A DNA stretch of 64,000 bases, from assembly GCA_035772735.1 (NCBI GenBank), contig JASDFA010000007.1:85893501-85957500 (forward strand), read 5' to 3'. Below, piece by piece: positions 46,340 through 57,818 of the stretch. The notes under the pieces were generated by a model that saw nothing but the letters and a program-made list of their open reading frames with translations, ran no database searches and was not told the DNA's origin. The position numbers and the translations under genes are program-made. This DNA comes from Datura wrightii (taxonomy: Eukaryota; Streptophyta; Magnoliopsida; Solanales; Solanaceae). Position 1 is the stretch's first letter. Every line of letters begins with the position of its first letter.

Positions 46340-47112
46340 TGATTTCAGTTGGGGAAGTAGGACTTGGCCAGTCTTTCACCGCTGCTATATTTTGAGTATC
46401 TACCTGAATACCCTCACCCAAGACCACGTGACCCAGAAAAGTCACTGACTTCAACAAGAATTAACATTTGCTGAACTTAGCGAACAACTGGGGTCTCTAA
46501 GCGTCTGTAGCACTATCCCCAGATGGTTAGCATATTCTTCCTTGCTTCTGGAGTATAACAAAATGTCATCAATGAATACAATGATGAACATATCTAGATA
46601 CAGCTTGAAAACCCTATTCATTAGGTCCATGAAAGCTACAGGGGTATTAGTTAGTCTGAAGTACATAACCACGAATTCATAGTGACCATACCGAGTTTTG
46701 AAAGCTATTTTCGATATGTCACATTCTCTGACTCTTAACTGATGATACCCCTACCTAAGATCTATCTTGGAGAAACAACTGGCTCCGTGAAGCTGATTGA
46801 ACAAGTTGTCAATCCTGGGTAAGGGATACCTGTTCTTAACTATGACCTTATTCAATTGACGGTAATTGATACATATTCTAAGAGTACTGTCTTTCTTTCA
46901 CACAAATAATACTGGAGCACCCTATGGAGAAATGTTGGGCCTGATGAAACCTTTATCAAGGAGGCCTTTTAGCTGCTCTTTTAACTCCTTAAGCTTAGCT
47001 AGAACTATTTTATAAGGAGGGATGGAGATGGGCTGAGTTTCTGGGAGAAGGTCTATGCAGAAATTTATTTCCGGCTCAGGAGGGACTCCGAGAAGATCTT
47101 TGAGAAACACGT
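46340..47112 (-). pseudogene. Element H reverse transcriptase
   Basis: 47110-46922 minus: FLKDLLGVPPEPEINFCIDL, QPISIPPYKIVLAKLKEL, LLDKGFIRPNISP, ending in a stop. RT continues broken through LRICINYRQLNKVIVKNRYP (46890-46830). 46672-46451 gives MVMYFRLTNTPVAFMDLMNR, then the catalytic FIDD in IIVFIDDILLYSRS near 46570, and EEYANHLGIVLQTLRD, ending in a frame shift. The catalytic pair is present but the gene is broken in at least three places. Confidence 0.84.
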
Positions 47113-47169
47113 TAGGGAATATGCTAACAACTAGAACTGACTGGATAGTTGGGTGTCAGAGTTAGAATC

Positions 47170-47610
47170 TTTGACTCAAACTATATGATAAATACACCCT
47201 TTAGAAATAATCTTTCTTGCCTTAAGGTAGGAAATAAATCGACCCTTAGGCATTGAACTACTTCCCATCCGCTCTATAAATTGGCTCATTAGTGAACTAA
47301 AATCTGACGACTCTAGTTCTGCAGTTGACTGAAGCATAACCAAGGTGTAACCAATCCATGCCAAGAATGAGATCAAAATCGACCATGTCTAACTCTATGA
47401 GATCCGCTGGAATGACCTTATTCATAATTAAGACTGGGCAGTTTTTATACACCTAGCTGGCTCTAACTGACTCACCAACTGGAGTAGAGACTGAGAATGG
47501 TTCTGAGAGGACTTCTAGACTGATTTCAAACTAGAAAGCTACATAGGGAGCCACAAGTAATAGTGTGGCTCCTGGATCTAGTAGGGAATACACATCTAGA
47601 TGGAAAAGAC
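47170..47610 (-). pseudogene. Element H protease
   Basis: Minus strand from about 47600: DVYSLLDPGATLLLVAPYVAF (active-site D-P-G near 47570), then FEISLEVLSEPF, PADLIELDMVDFDLILGMDW and LHYASVNCRTRVVRF-like text. The segment ends with SYLKARKIISKGCIYHIV (47235-47176). Unlike B, H has no foreign block in this gene, so B's insertion is not a family trait. Confidence 0.78.
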
Positions 47611-47759
47611 ATAACATACCCATGCCACATCTGGTGAACTCTCCTGATCCTGATGAGGGGACAAAGCATAAAAACGGTTTTGGTGCTGACTGTCATCCGT
47701 ACTTGAAGTGTTGGCCTATTGAACTAGTCGGTCTGCTGGAGGTGCTGAAGTGGTGGATT

Positions 47760-48660
47760 GTGATCTCCCATGTCCTGCTGACGGACATCATTTGAGCCGC
47801 TGACCTAGCTCTCCACACCCAAAGCAACCCTTTCAGCCCTGAAGGCATTCCCCTTGATGGTTCTTGCCATAGTTAGCGCAAGCTGGATAGTGATTTCTAG
47901 CACTGTGACTCTGGGACTGTGAGCCAGATGCTCCACCATTCCGATCCTTGTGGGACTAGAAAGTAGGGGCACTGGATGAAGTGGGTGTTGGAGCCCTCTG
48001 CTACTACTGCTACTACTGTGGGCGGCTACTACCGTCAGACCTCTGTTGTCCACAATCTGATTGGCCGGTCCTATCCAGCTTATTCTCCTGCTCTATGTCT
48101 TTCAGCTTTTCTTCCTCAATCTGATGGGCATGAACGGTGAGGCTGGAGAGATCAATGTCTTTGATGAGCATCACAGTCCTGCACTCCTTAAGGACCAAGT
48201 TTGATACTCCGTTGACGAATTTAAGCATGCAGACCCTTCGCTCAGCTACCATCTTCAGAGAATATCTTGACAACCGTGTGAACTCCAATGCATATTCTTC
48301 CACCATTCTATTGCCCTTTTTCAAATTCATGAATTCTGCCGCCTTAGCATCCCTTAACTCCAGGGGGAATAATCTGTCTAGGAAGTCTGTTGTACTCCTC
48401 CCACTCCACCGGTTCCACTTCCGCTGGTTCCCCTTGTTTCCACTAATCGTACCAGATCTGGGCTATCCCTTTCAACTGGTAGGCAGCTAGGTAAGCACTC
48501 TCAGCGAAGCTAACACCCATAATCCGAGTGATTTTATGTATCTCATACATGAACTCTTATGGGTCCTCTCACACCTTAGATCCATAAAAGGCTGGAGGGT
48601 TCATTCCAGTGAAGTCCCGAACTCGGGTAGCTACTGCGGGCCCATTTGAATTAATGGGAA
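47760..48660 (-). pseudogene. Element H gag, N-terminus missing
   Basis: Minus strand: NSNGPAVATRVRDFTGMNPP (about 48650-48590), then the core region, EFMNLKKGNRMVEEYALEFT, LSRYSLKMVAERRVCMLKFV, GVSNLVLKECRTVML (48330-48013), and a zinc-knuckle remnant C-FGC-GELG with the His replaced by Gln near 47825-47800. The N-terminal 60-80 residues, leader and primer site are gone: sequence similarity stops at about 48660, where an unrelated LTR-like piece begins. Confidence 0.8.
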
Positions 48661-48661
48661 A

Positions 48662-49221
48662 TTTGTACTTTCATGTGTACAACTTTCCCCAAATGTCCTT
48701 GGAGCTTCTTGAATCTTTTGAGACCTTTTTGGACCCTTTTACCCTTCATTAAATGGCCTCTACGGCGAGGAAATGGCATTTCGCCGGTGGCAATTCATGG
48801 AGGGCCAAACTGTGGCGGATTGAAAAGACTGCTTTGGCAGAGGGAACCAGAAGTTCCATAGGCTTTTAGCCGGTGTAATTTTGTGAACCACCGGTTGTTT
48901 AGCCAATCTGGGCAATGGCTTCAGCGTTTCGCCTGCGTTTCACCCTTCCAGATCCGTAGTTTGTCGATTCAAAGCACGTCCTTGCACCTCTTTTTAAGCC
49001 CAAATCTTCCCTTATATTTGGCTCCTCTCCTTCATATGCTAACTCATCATAATTTATTCTCAAATTCCATGTGTTTTGCTTGATTGAATGCTTTCTTTAC
49101 TCACATGAGGTACCTACAAAGAATTCAAGAGAAAGGGCATAAAATCCACATAAATGACTCGAAAACTAAGAAAAAACTCATGATTAAAAGCCTAATGAGT
49201 TGGTAAAAATCCAACTCATCA
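48662..49221 (-). mobile_element. J: LTR-like fragment of an unrelated element
   Basis: About 560 bases unlike anything else in the window. The minus strand starts TGATGAGTTGGATTTTTACC at 49221, a TG start followed by a hairpin (TGAGTTGG ... CCAACTCA), as at an LTR 5' end. It runs to GAAAGTACAAA near 48662, where H gag begins. It is probably the 5' part of an LTR, family not identified. ATCAA (49222-49226) follows it. Confidence 0.5.
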
Positions 49222-49631
49222 ATCAACAGTCGCAATAGGAGCCTGATTTGCGTAGAGTAGTGGTATGCTTCTTTCTTCCAAGAGTTATGTTTCCTTTTTG
49301 ACTGTTTGTGTTGTCTATAGTTGGGTAGGCCGGGGCTCTATCCTATGCATTTCCGTTACCTACTCTTTGTAGGCTTGTGTGGACTAGTTATATAGGTGTT
49401 TGGGTTATATGGCCTTGTCATCCTTTCATTGTGCAGTTTAGCGTATTGTAGCCTTTTCGTCTTTTAAGTTGTTTAATTGTTGTTATGGAGACCCAATGGG
49501 TCCAATATCTATTTTGGTTATCTTCAGTTGGAGGCCTGGTTGGCCTCAGCATTACCGGTATAGACACTATATAGATTATTTCTCTATTATCTTAGGATCG
49601 AGTGCCAGTTGCGCCCCCCCCCCTCCCTCAA
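49222..49631 (+). mobile_element. Second copy of the E1 LTR tail
   Basis: 410 bases collinear with 41206-41616 (ATCAACAGTCGCAATAGGAG... to the poly-C run), with scattered mismatches. It lies inside H, directly left of H's right-hand LTR, exactly as the first copy lies directly left of H's left-hand LTR. This cannot come from a simple insertion. Confidence 0.82.
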
Positions 49632-52122
49632 TGTCACGACCAAGTCTATACCCTGGACAAGACACAGTACTTGGAGACACAAGTAATCCCAAGACAACCC
49701 ATGGTCTATCATAACGCTGGTAATCTAAGTAATCATAGCGGAAGCTTAAATAATAAAACTATTTAAGAAAACTAAATAGTAAAAATTTATACATCTGAAA
49801 GAAAAACTGAAAGTCTGAGTCTATGTCTGAAAGCTATCTACATTTGATGAGTTGCTGGGACAAGCCCCCAGCTAACTCTAAAGTCTAATTGAATGAAAAT
49901 AATTGGAAAAATAAATATCGTCCTCCAAAGATGAGGACTCACCACTGGTACTGCTGATATCACCTGAAGAAGATCTACTAATTGTGTTGAGGCTGAGAAC
50001 CTGCACCTGTATCATAATACGATATAGCATGGAAGGTATGCGTCAGTACTTTGAATGTACTATATAAGGGGAGAAAATATAACATAAAGATCAAATAACT
50101 AAACTGTAAAGACATGCAATGACCAACTGAAATATTGAAACTGAATAACTAAAATATAACTGAAATGGTCAAAATGACCCTGTCTGATGATCATAGACAT
50201 GCCATGAATCTAAGGTACTGATCTGAGCTAACAATAATGAACTGAGTTGAGTAAATTGAAATTGTTCTGAGCTGAGCTAAACTAAAACTGTACTGATTAA
50301 TGGGAGAGTATATAACCGACATATAACCACGTGATCTAGATGTGGAGTCCAATGTATACACACCATCAGTAGGGCCCAATATACCTTGCCAGGGTATAAA
50401 GGCATGAACTGGGTGATCACAACTTTGGTGACATAGAGCTAATAAAATAACCTACGGTGGCAATGTAGTTTTGGTAACTGGGTGCGCTAGAACCCCAGTC
50501 CGCTCGGTGCTAATTCCTACTCCCACTGGATAGTCCTAGGCTGATTACTAAGCTGATAGCTCAAAACTGGGGTCCAAGACTAAGTCAGGATTACCTAACT
50601 GGAAGTGCCCTGAGAGTCTTATCGGACCGGATTCTATAATTGGTGTTCTAAGACTGGCTAGAGCTTCTTATCTGAAGGCTTCGTAACCATCTAAAGAACA
50701 AACTGAAATCTGATAGCTTATATCTGAGTCTAATAATTGATAACTGGGAGGCACCACTGACACCTCAAGACAAGACTGTAATCAAACTGATCAGCTAACA
50801 TTTTTGAATAATACTGAGTACACTAATATTCTGACTGAAGCTGGACTAGCATGCAATTGACTAATATTTCAACTAATTTTAACAATATGGGAATCCAAAC
50901 ACTAGTGGAGTCAAGCAACATGATTAACTACTCAATTATGTTAGATCCTAAAATACTCCATTCAAAAACTAGGGCTAAATTATTTCAAAAGAAGCTCGTT
51001 TCCACATGATTTCTAAGAATTTAGGAAAAACATAGCAACTAATAAAATTGATAATGTTCCACATGAAATTTATAGAATTCTGTCTGAAAACTTTCTATAT
51101 TTCAAAACCACAGGGCCATAACTGATAAAGGAACTAAGGGAGGGTTTTTGGGACACAATGGTAGAATAATTTCCTTGTTGAATTCCCACATACCTAGTGA
51201 AGAAATTCTGGAGAGAATCCCTTAAGAATTTTGGAAGAAATTGACTTCCCTAGCTCTTGCTCTGAGTGTTTCTAAGAGAAATCTTACGAAGTGATTTTTC
51301 TGAGGGAATGAGAGGGTGAAGGAATCGTCGATTACCTATCTAAATTCCCTAAAAATAACCCAAAATGATGTAATTTAGGGATTAAAAAGGTGGGTAATTA
51401 AAAAATATCCCTGGGGAAAAATCTTGAATAACTACCAATAGGGACCAACAGGTCACTTAACGAGTCATTGGTTGAGACCACGACTCATTGGGACCAGTCA
51501 TTGGTTCTGAGCCCTGGGTTTTGGGCTCACTAGAACTGACAATGAGAGGGACCACGACTCGTTGAATGAACCAATGGGTTGTTGGTTCCTCTCGTGGTCA
51601 TAGGATGAGAATTCTGGGAGGCCTGACAATGGGCAACACAACGACTCGTTGGTAGACTCAATGGGTCATTGTGTCAAGTCGTTACCTCCACTAGAGAAGT
51701 TATTAAAATCCCTGAACTTAACACCACGGGTGGTTACAATGATTCGTTGTAGGATATAATGGGTCGGTTTTTTCCACTCATTATCACCTAAGGTGGTATT
51801 TTGGGAATCCCAACTAACGATTCACACCACGAGTCATCGTATCACACGATGACTCATTGGTTGAGTCGTGGGGTCCTGGAAGAGGGAATTCTAAACTGGG
51901 GACCAATGAGTGACAGGACGAATCATTGGTTCTTACAACGGGTCATTCCATGTCCCATTGGTTCCCGAAGGACCAAAGCAGGGCTTAGCACTACTGACAC
52001 AACGGGTCATTGGAGTTGACCACGACTCGTTGTCTTGGACGTTTTGAGGCAACTTTTATGGTTTCTTATGGATTTTTCTTACAAGGTCTAAGTTTGGTCT
52101 AGAAATGTTTCAGGGTGTTACA
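49632..52122 (-). mobile_element. Element H right-hand (5') LTR
   Basis: 2491 bp, TGTCACGACCAAG to GGGTGTTACA. It is closely related to 41617-44081 and to B's LTR in reverse. There is no primer-binding site beside it; the E-tail copy occupies that place. 51440-52040 contains the CGACTCGTTG motif cluster. ORF 51801-52019 lies in that cluster. Confidence 0.85.
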
Positions 52123-52143
52123 CCCCAATTTTTGGGCTTGAAA
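52123..52143 (+). mobile_element. E1 LTR terminal 21 bases
   Basis: CCCCAATTTTTGGGC...GAAA aligns without gaps with the end of E2 (CTCCAGTTTTGGGGC...GACA), 16 of 21 identical. TTCCT follows, matching CTCCT before E1 at one mismatch. This closes E1. Confidence 0.6.
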
Positions 52144-52625
52144 TTCCTCATACTCTTCAATGTCATCGACATCGAAGTTCATTATCACCTTTGCTAGTGC
52201 CTCTACACAAAGACGCTCCTCAAGGGGCACTCGTTGGCTTTCTTCATCAACCGAACTAATAATAGAAACCACTCTCATGTCATTTGGCTGCTTTGTTGAC
52301 CGACCCACATCAAGTACCATCTCTTCATTGTTTAACTAAAACTTCAGTTGTCCGGTCCCATATCAACTACTGTTCGTTCGGTGGCAAGGAATGATCGCCC
52401 CAAAATAATAGGGACCTCAAAAATCCCACCTTGCAGTCTAAAATAACAAAATATGCGGGAAATATAAATGATTCCACCTTTACTATCACATCATACAAGA
52501 CACCCATAGGTTTTTCATTGTGCGATCTGCCATAAGTAGCTTGATGTAAATGCTTCCACCTTCACTAACACATCATACAAAACATCCATAGGATTTTCCA
52601 CTATGTGATCTGCCATAAGAAGTTG
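52144..52625 (-). pseudogene. Athila-like pol remnant (protease region)
   Basis: Minus strand: VILDCKVGFEVPIILGRSFL, ATERTVVDMGPDN, then EMVLDVGRSTKQPNDMRVVS, EESQRVPLEERLCVEALAKV and IEEYEEF. The text continues on the far side of E1 at 38857 (MVNALIGMG), so 38858-52143 is one insertion in this gene. The protease-type ILGRSFLAT phrase and following acidic linker are Athila-like. 52466-52625 contains an imperfect 70-80 base tandem duplication (DRTMKNPMG-type text twice). Confidence 0.76.
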
Positions 52626-52843
52626 GATTTAAAATGAAGTACAAAATAGTCATTAATCAAGTAAATAAACCAACTAGGGTCAGAGTCGATCTCACGAGAA
52701 ATATGGTTAAGATCCTGATTAATGCATTTATTTATGCTTTTAGACAAGTTATTTTCCAATGAGGGTTTTAAAAGAACAAATAGATATATTGTTAAAGTGT
52801 GTTGTTATCAGTGAACGTTAATTACTAGAGATGTGTTCCACAT
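52626..52843 (-). mobile_element. Athila-like LTR piece, minus strand
   Basis: The reverse complement resembles 36950-37105 of G's LTR: ACCAACTAGGGTCAGAGTCG (52669-52688) is the counterpart of the LTR-end phrase with GGGATCGACCCC. It is the 5' LTR side of the minus-strand Athila element. The gag gene and primer site are missing between 52625 and here. Interrupted by E2; CACAT at 52839-52843 is the left duplication. Confidence 0.6.
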
Positions 52844-55566
52844 TATTACACCCCAAAAAATTTTCAATGATTATTTGATGTTTGTATGCTATGTTAAGGA
52901 AAGTACGGGTTGTATATAGGTCGTAAATGACAAGGAAAACGTGTACGAATGGAAAATCAAAGAGTACGTGAAGTTCATTAGTAAGGGTCAGCTTTAAATG
53001 ACCATATCTCCCATTATATAATGAATTAGAAACCTCACAACCTACCAAATTAAAGGTCTTTGAGTTTAGTTTTAGAACATCAAATCGCTTTTCAATTAGA
53101 GTTCAAAGTAAGAAGTTATGGGCATTTTACCGAAGCACCCCGAGCGGTAACGCGGGCATGACGCCCTAGTGCCTCCACTGCCCTATTTACTTAAAATCTG
53201 ATTTTTCACTTGTAGAAAACATTCTCATCTTAATCTAAGTCGACCAGCATGCTAAGTATTCCATTTATCTCTCAATTCCAGAAGCTAGAACAAAGAATCA
53301 AGGAGGAAACATCAAGCAAAGTTCAAGCAAATCAGAAGACAAGTTTAGAATACTTTGTCAAGTGTGCTAGGGGCTGTTTTGGAGCTCGTTTTGGCAAGGT
53401 TTTGAAGGTGCTTTTCTGCATTTCAAAATCTGTTTGGACTGACTACATATCCATCTTTGAGTAGGAATTTAAACCAAGAGGAATGGTAAGGATTTTTCCC
53501 CTTTTAAACCTCTCAAATTGAAAAGCGAAAAGTTGAAAATTTGCAGCTAACTGAGCTGCGGATAGACTGTTTGTGAGCTGAGTTTTGCTTGTTTTCCTTA
53601 GGCTTTTTGGCTGTTTCTTTTTCTGAAATTATAATTCATATTTAGTGGAATAATTATAGCAGAACTAAGGTAAGACTTCCTCTTGTTTCTCCCTCAAAAC
53701 ATAGTGAAAACTAGTTGAGAAAATGGCTAAATACTGTTGATGTTGCCGTGTGTTGTTGTTGCTATTGTGACTGCCTTTAGTTAGTTATTTTAGGATGAAT
53801 TTTGTGATACGGATTAAGCTTGTTGTTGGCCTATAAAACCATTGGATTAAGTAGGTTGATGGCTGATCATTGAAATAGGAAATCGGCTAAAGAAAAGTTC
53901 ATCGGAGAAAGGTATATAAGGTGTCCGTTTATCGTCCTTTTAAGCAGGATTGGTGCATTGTGAATTGAATGAGACAGCAACCTCTTTACAAGTCTTGAGG
54001 CGGTATTTTAAGCTTCATGTAAGGATTTAAAGTTTCATGTTTGAGTAAGTTTAAATGTTGAGATTGTCTCTAGCTCAAGTGAGGCATTTAAAGTAGGATA
54101 TCGTGTTGATTGTTGTTGTAGTTGTACATCGAGTTTGAGACCCCTCAGCATGGGAATTTTTAGCTGGTAATTACTATATGTTATATATATATGTGTGATG
54201 TTAAATGTGTTTGAAGGTCTGTTGCTAACTGAAATTGGTGAAAGAGCTAAGATGATGATGTGTAAACAATTTTAAGCCAAGTAAAGAGGTCACAAGCTAT
54301 TAAGGTAAATGAGCTTATTGAATTAAGTTTGTGTTGTTATGGTTGTCCTTTATGTTATGTTTATGTTATGAAATATGCCATGCCAAGGAAAGATTTCATA
54401 ATCCCTTTTCCTTAAGCCGAATGATAAACTAGTGAGCCTCCGAGCTCTAATGTCCCTTTGAACACGATCTATAAATATTGTTGAAATTCTTAGGTCATCC
54501 ATAGTTCTTTATGATTTATAAAAGTTTTGAATACATGTATTTAAGTGACATTTTCTAGTTTTACATGTTATCTATGCTCACTTGCAGTTATGCATTACGA
54601 AGGAGGCCTATGAAAAGGCCATAGATGTAGTATTCGTCATTTCTATGTTATACGTGTTAAATTGACCCAGTACAAGACATATCGGCTCTGTTTATGATTA
54701 TGATTAAGATCTATTGATTTTACCCCAGTGTGGTATGCCGACTGGAGGTATTTTTATTTTACCCTGGTGTGGCATACTGGCTGGCCGGATTTTATGGTCA
54801 TGTGGTACACCGGCTGGAGGCATTTTTATTTTTTACCTTGGTGTGGTACACAGGCTAGATAAATTTTATATGGATTTTATGGTCATCTGGTCACTGCATT
54901 TTAGTTGTAGTTTTTATTGTGCATTAGATGGTTGTATTTACACTTTAATGCTGAGTTATTGTTAGGTTTTGATTTTCAGGATTCTAGGTTATTATTATTC
55001 CTTATTTCTGGCTCAGTTATCATTATTATCTTATATGTTCACAGTTTTTAGCCTTACATACCAGTACATTTTATTCGTACTGACATCCCTTTATCTGGGT
55101 ACCCCTCCTGCAATCGTGTTGCAGGTACAGGCCGAGGCTCAAATCATCAGACGCAATAGGAGATAGATTTCAGCAGAATGGTGGAATGCTCCTCTTTTCC
55201 AGGAGCCATTTCCTAGTTTTAAGTACTTTGAGTTTTCTATATAGCATATCTAGGACGGGGCACTATCCCATGCATTCCAGCTTGTTTACTCTGTAGAGGC
55301 TTATGTGGACTAATTTGTATAGTAGTTTTGGTTGGATAGTCGTGTTAGTTTTTCATTGCTATGTTTAGTTTTATTGCAACCTTGTCGGCTTTCCAAATTG
55401 CTTATTCGTCATATCGAGACCTTATGGGTCCAGTAGTTATCTTGGTTGGTTGTGACAGGTGGCTTGGTCAGCTTTAGTGTTAAATTTAAGACGCTATATA
55501 GCTGGCTTCTCGATCAATCATGGGTCGAGAGCCAGTTGCACCCTACTCCAGTTTTGGGGCGTGACA
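52844..55566 (+). mobile_element. E2: E-family solo LTR
   Basis: 2723 bp from TATTACACCCC (TG mutated to TA) to GGGGCGTGACA, flanked by a perfect 5-bp duplication CACAT at 52839-52843 and 55567-55571, with Athila LTR sequence on both sides. No internal region, so a solo LTR formed by recombination. Its 3' part shares GGGGC-rich phrases and GGCCTTGTCGG-type words with C/D LTRs, suggesting a distant common family. ORFs 53249-53464, 54714-54965 and 54969-55166 are not recognisable proteins. Confidence 0.9.
54712..54865 (+). repeat. Minisatellite-like repeats in E2 LTR
   Basis: Four degenerate units built on TACCCCAGTGTGGTATGCCG / CTGGAGGTATTTTTATT, 35-55 bases apart, starting near 54718, 54758, 54800 and 54832. 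Confidence 0.75.
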
Positions 55567-55954
55567 CACATGAATTCTTAACTATGTAGGTTTATCGTAC
55601 TTGTGATCTATCCCTATGCTTAGCATGAAGAATCAATAAGTCACGTTCACCTAAACGGTTGGTTTTCCCTATTAGATGACTATCCTCAATTACTTAAACA
55701 GGTCTCATGAGTTTTCCAATTCAACCCTTATCATTGTTTACATATTAGCTTTTCCTGACCACGACTCAAGCTATTAAATGAGAGTTGATAGTTTTAAGTC
55801 TCTGTTGTTATTTTCCTTTTACTAATCTCTACCTCTCTAGGCTCAAGCAAGTAGAGAATACACGTAAGTTCTAACATTGCGCACCATTAAAAAGCATTCA
55901 CAGTGAAAGGAATAACAATGCAAGTATGCACATTGGTTTACAATCATACATACG
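55567..55954 (-). mobile_element. Athila-like LTR piece, minus strand, continued
   Basis: Continues 52626-52843 after E2. The stretch 55600-55950 is a close relative of 37165-37490 (CCACGACTCAAGCTATTAAA block, TAGGCTCAAGCAAGTAGAGA block) and the reverse complement of G's LTR. Element F cuts it at 55955. Confidence 0.75.
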
Positions 55955-57062
55955 TGTAATGCCCCAAAAGCCCTAAGATCAAACCCGGAAGTTGAAATGG
56001 GAAAAAACTAGAAAATATGCACCAGGTCATAGAACAAGTCGTTATGTGACCCGTGGGGGTGACCACGAGTCGTTAGGTGACTCGTGGTAAGGAGCTGGCT
56101 TAAGTTCTAGAATTTGTGTTTTGAAGACACCACGAGCATGACCACGAGTCATGGTCAGACCCCATGACTCATTGAGTCATCTGTGGCCAAGGGAAATTGA
56201 AAGGAGAAATTTGAGTGAAAATGTACCCTACAGTTGGACCCCATGAGTCGTGGTCAGGACCACAATTTGTTGGGATGGTCGTGGTCAAGATTGGTCAAAG
56301 GATAATGGTTGTTGGTTAGTGGAGACCACGAGTCGTGTTCACCAACCACGATCTGTTAGGTCCCTCGTGGGGACCCTTTGAGGAAAATGGATAGTGCACA
56401 CGACGACAGCAGGTAACGACTCGTTCTCTTAGACAACGACTCGTCCAGTTCCTCAATGGGACTGGCAGTCAGTTTTTAACAACAAATTTATTAAGGGTAT
56501 TATCTTCATTCCTAAGCCCTAGGGTCCTATACTACATTGTTTAAAGCTATTTTCAAGCTGTATTATGGCCGACTCACGGGCTTATCTTCATGGCTAGTTC
56601 ACGTATGCACAAGCATGCGGATTATCATGATTTAACTAGCCCATGAATTTCATTTATATTATTCTATGAGCAATATATACGTTTTGGGAGTAGTATTAAC
56701 ACCGAGTAGGTTTAGGGCCCAAGTTTTGCCCCAAATCTCAAACCTACATGCAACGTAGGTCATGATAGGACCTCCCTTGAGAATGTCCCCTTTTTCCCCA
56801 AATGGGCCTTTCATGAGTGATATCACGCCTTTCATGGTTCTATCCTTTGCAAGGCATGAACACCCTCCCGACTAGGGGTTTACAGGTCGGGCTCCATGTG
56901 TGCCCATATAGGGTATATCGGTTATAAGAATCTCCCACTGTTCCTCATGATTTATGTATGATTATGATTATATACTTTGTCTCAAGCCATGTTTTTTCTC
57001 TCGTGAGTATGATTATGAATGATTTACGAATGTTTTGAAACTTTGAGCCTTATGTTACATTA

Positions 57063-57098
<36 letters not shown>

Positions 57099-57611
57099 GT
57101 TACGATCATGTTGTCCTACTCTTATGCACTTTTATGTATTTTAGATGTCTATTTACTTATCTTGCATACTTGGTACATTCCACGTACTGACCGCATACTT
57201 TATGATGTATCATTTTATGATACAGGCTCCGACCTTCAGACCCAGCACTGTTATTAACTCGTTCCCAAAGTTAGCATCCAGTTTATTGGTGAATCCTCAT
57301 CTCCCAAGGACCATTTGATATCAGTTATCCTTTATGTTCAATTTTCTATACTTGTCGGGTTAGTTGGGGGTGTTGTCCCATCAACCCATCAGATATGTTA
57401 GAGGCTTTCAGACTACATGTAGTATTCAGTTGTCATGTATGAAGCGCGTTTCATTTTCTATGTTAATAATTATGCTTCCGCTATGTTATTACATTGAGTA
57501 TTTTTCTTTATTTGATTAAGTTAGATGTATGTTCATGCCATGGCTCGATTTGGAGTCTCTTGGATCTCCTTGTCCTGTGTTGCTATCCGGGTCTATGTTC
57601 AGGTTGTGACA
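55955..57611 (+). mobile_element. Element F 5' LTR
   Basis: 1657 bp, TGTAATGCCCC to GGTTGTGACA. 56020-56460 holds a CACGAGTCGT motif cluster, and 57064-57094 an (AT)n run. It matches the 3' LTR up to about 56575, then skips the segment that the 3' LTR (63290-63566) and A's LTR retain, so roughly 700 bases were deleted. No gene. Confidence 0.87.
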
Positions 57612-57615
57612 AACT

Positions 57616-57627
57616 TGGTATCAGAGC
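57616..57627 (+). other. Element F primer-binding site (tRNA-iMet)
   Basis: Perfect TGGTATCAGAGC four bases after the LTR. A leader of about 190 bases follows. Confidence 0.93.
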
Positions 57628-57818
57628 AATAGGTTTAAAGTGTCCTAGGGTGTCAAAAGTCACGTTAAGTAGAGCTTTTCATGGGTGTGAAGTGCGCCAT
57701 ACTTATGACGAAGAGGCTACGAAACGTTTAGGAAATATTCCCTTCTTTCATGATCTCATGTCGTCTGATGAAATGTCTATCTATCCTTTTAACTCGTCTG
57801 ATATACATTTGCAGAATC

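Noticed and set aside
54712..54965. ORF 54714-54965 with repeated CGxPxGGIF-like units as a repeat protein
   Set aside because: It is the translation of a minisatellite in a solo LTR, with no start context or homologue I recognise.
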